A DNA stretch of 64,000 nucleotides from Parvicella sp964387945. Its GTDB lineage: Bacteria > Bacteroidota > Bacteroidia > Flavobacteriales_D > Parvicellaceae. Position 1 is the first letter of the stretch, and the number at the start of each line of letters is the position of its first letter. The notes beneath the pieces are model-generated. The model was not told where the DNA came from, did no database searches, and saw only the letters and a program-made list of their open reading frames with translations. Of this stretch, positions 63,598 through 64,000 are shown piece after piece. The DNA lies in contig CAYLYX010000001.1 of NCBI GenBank assembly GCA_964387945.1, positions 124,001 through 188,000 of the forward strand, given 5' to 3'. A program made the position numbers and the translations under genes.

Positions 63598-64000
63598 GTG
63601 AAAGCATTGGTCATATCAGGTGGTGGAAGCAAGGGCGCGTTTGCTGGTGGGGTGGCAGAATACCTCATCAAGCATGAGCATCGCGAATACGATTTATTTG
63701 TGGGCAGCTCTACTGGCAGTCTGCTGATCAGCCACTTGGCGCTAGGAGAAATTGATCGGATTAAAAAGGTCTTCACCAACGTAGAACAAAAAGACATTTT
63801 TTTTATCAATCCTTTTAAAATTAAAGAACTCGACAATTCTGAATTCAGGGTTTCTGTTAGTCATTGGAACACACTCAAATCCTTCATCCTTAGAAGACAG
63901 TCGTTTGGTGACAGCAAAAACCTCAGAAAGCTTATTCGGGAGAGTCTTACCATTGAAGACTTCAATCGACTCAAGAAAAATCAAAAGCGAATTGTCGTAT
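63598..64000 (+). CDS. Patatin-like phospholipase (partial, 3' end beyond window)
   Basis: 134 codons visible from a GTG start. The N-terminus has the patatin oxyanion-hole motif ISGGGSKGAFAGG (residues 5-17) and the nucleophile elbow GSSTG (G-x-S-x-G, about 40-44). These are a Ser-Asp dyad type of lipid acyl hydrolase. The catalytic Asp would lie beyond the window. The frame is open to the edge. Closely spaced with, and divergent from, the STAS-like gene. Confidence 0.88.
   Translation, partial: MKALVISGGGSKGAFAGGVAEYLIKHEHREYDLFVGSSTGSLLISHLALGEIDRIKKVFTNVEQKDIFFINPFKIKELDNSEFRVSVSHWNTLKSFILRRQSFGDSKNLRKLIRESLTIEDFNRLKKNQKRIVV

Overview
The window looks like a chromosomal segment of a gliding or surface-active member of the Bacteroidetes (Flavobacteriia, Cryomorphaceae-like). 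Several things point there: TAnnTTTG -7 promoter boxes, no clear Shine-Dalgarno sequences, type III glutamine synthetase, SprB-type repeats, two proteins ending in gliding-motility-associated (type IX secretion, type B) sorting domains, and a PorE-like OmpA protein. Coding density is very high. No gene-free stretch exceeds 300 bases, and I see no tRNA, rRNA, CRISPR array, IS element or prophage.

Layout. (1) 1-7565, minus strand: a surface-polysaccharide operon (asparagine synthase-like enzyme, glycosyltransferase, Wza-like export protein, Wzc-like kinase with a Tyr-Gly tail, RfbC, and a WecA/MraY-type sugar-phosphate transferase cut by the window edge). (2) 7648-28759: mostly housekeeping genes. 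These are PBP4, acyl-CoA dehydrogenase, apt, a helix-hairpin-helix protein, a Na+/amino acid symporter, an RmlD-like reductase, a K+ channel, a periplasmic-sensor/SpoIIE phosphatase, DUF2851, pyrF, prfA, purM, a PorE-like OmpA protein, glutamine synthetase III, a Ca2+/Na+ antiporter, tatA and mdh. (3) 28917-42417, plus strand: the most distinctive locus. An ECF sigma factor overlaps a single-TM, anti-sigma-like protein that carries PKD domains and a T9SS sorting domain. A 108-residue secreted protein and a 3733-residue SprB-like adhesin follow, and a strong terminator closes the unit. (4) 42429-43706: an ArsC-like reductase and a FemAB/GNAT-type protein. (5) 43783-54127, plus strand: a second polysaccharide locus behind a consensus promoter. 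It holds glycosyltransferases, a Wzm/Wzt-type ABC exporter, an O-antigen ligase/polymerase, a PIG-L deacetylase, an LpxD-like acyltransferase, a Wzx-like flippase and a DegT aminotransferase. (6) 54120-64000: a predicted outer-membrane barrel, small hypotheticals, a SulP transporter, a BNR-repeat lipoprotein, ComEC, a LETM1-like protein, an M48-like protease, a STAS-like protein and the start of a patatin-like phospholipase.

How the parts may work together (inference): the sigma/anti-sigma-like pair could sense the T9SS or the cell surface and adjust production of the giant adhesin. The two polysaccharide loci would supply surface glycans that such an adhesin may bind or glide over. The adhesin repeats show hidden order: a short-loop subclass with its own linker type, mostly spaced in multiples of three, and covarying cysteine pairs.
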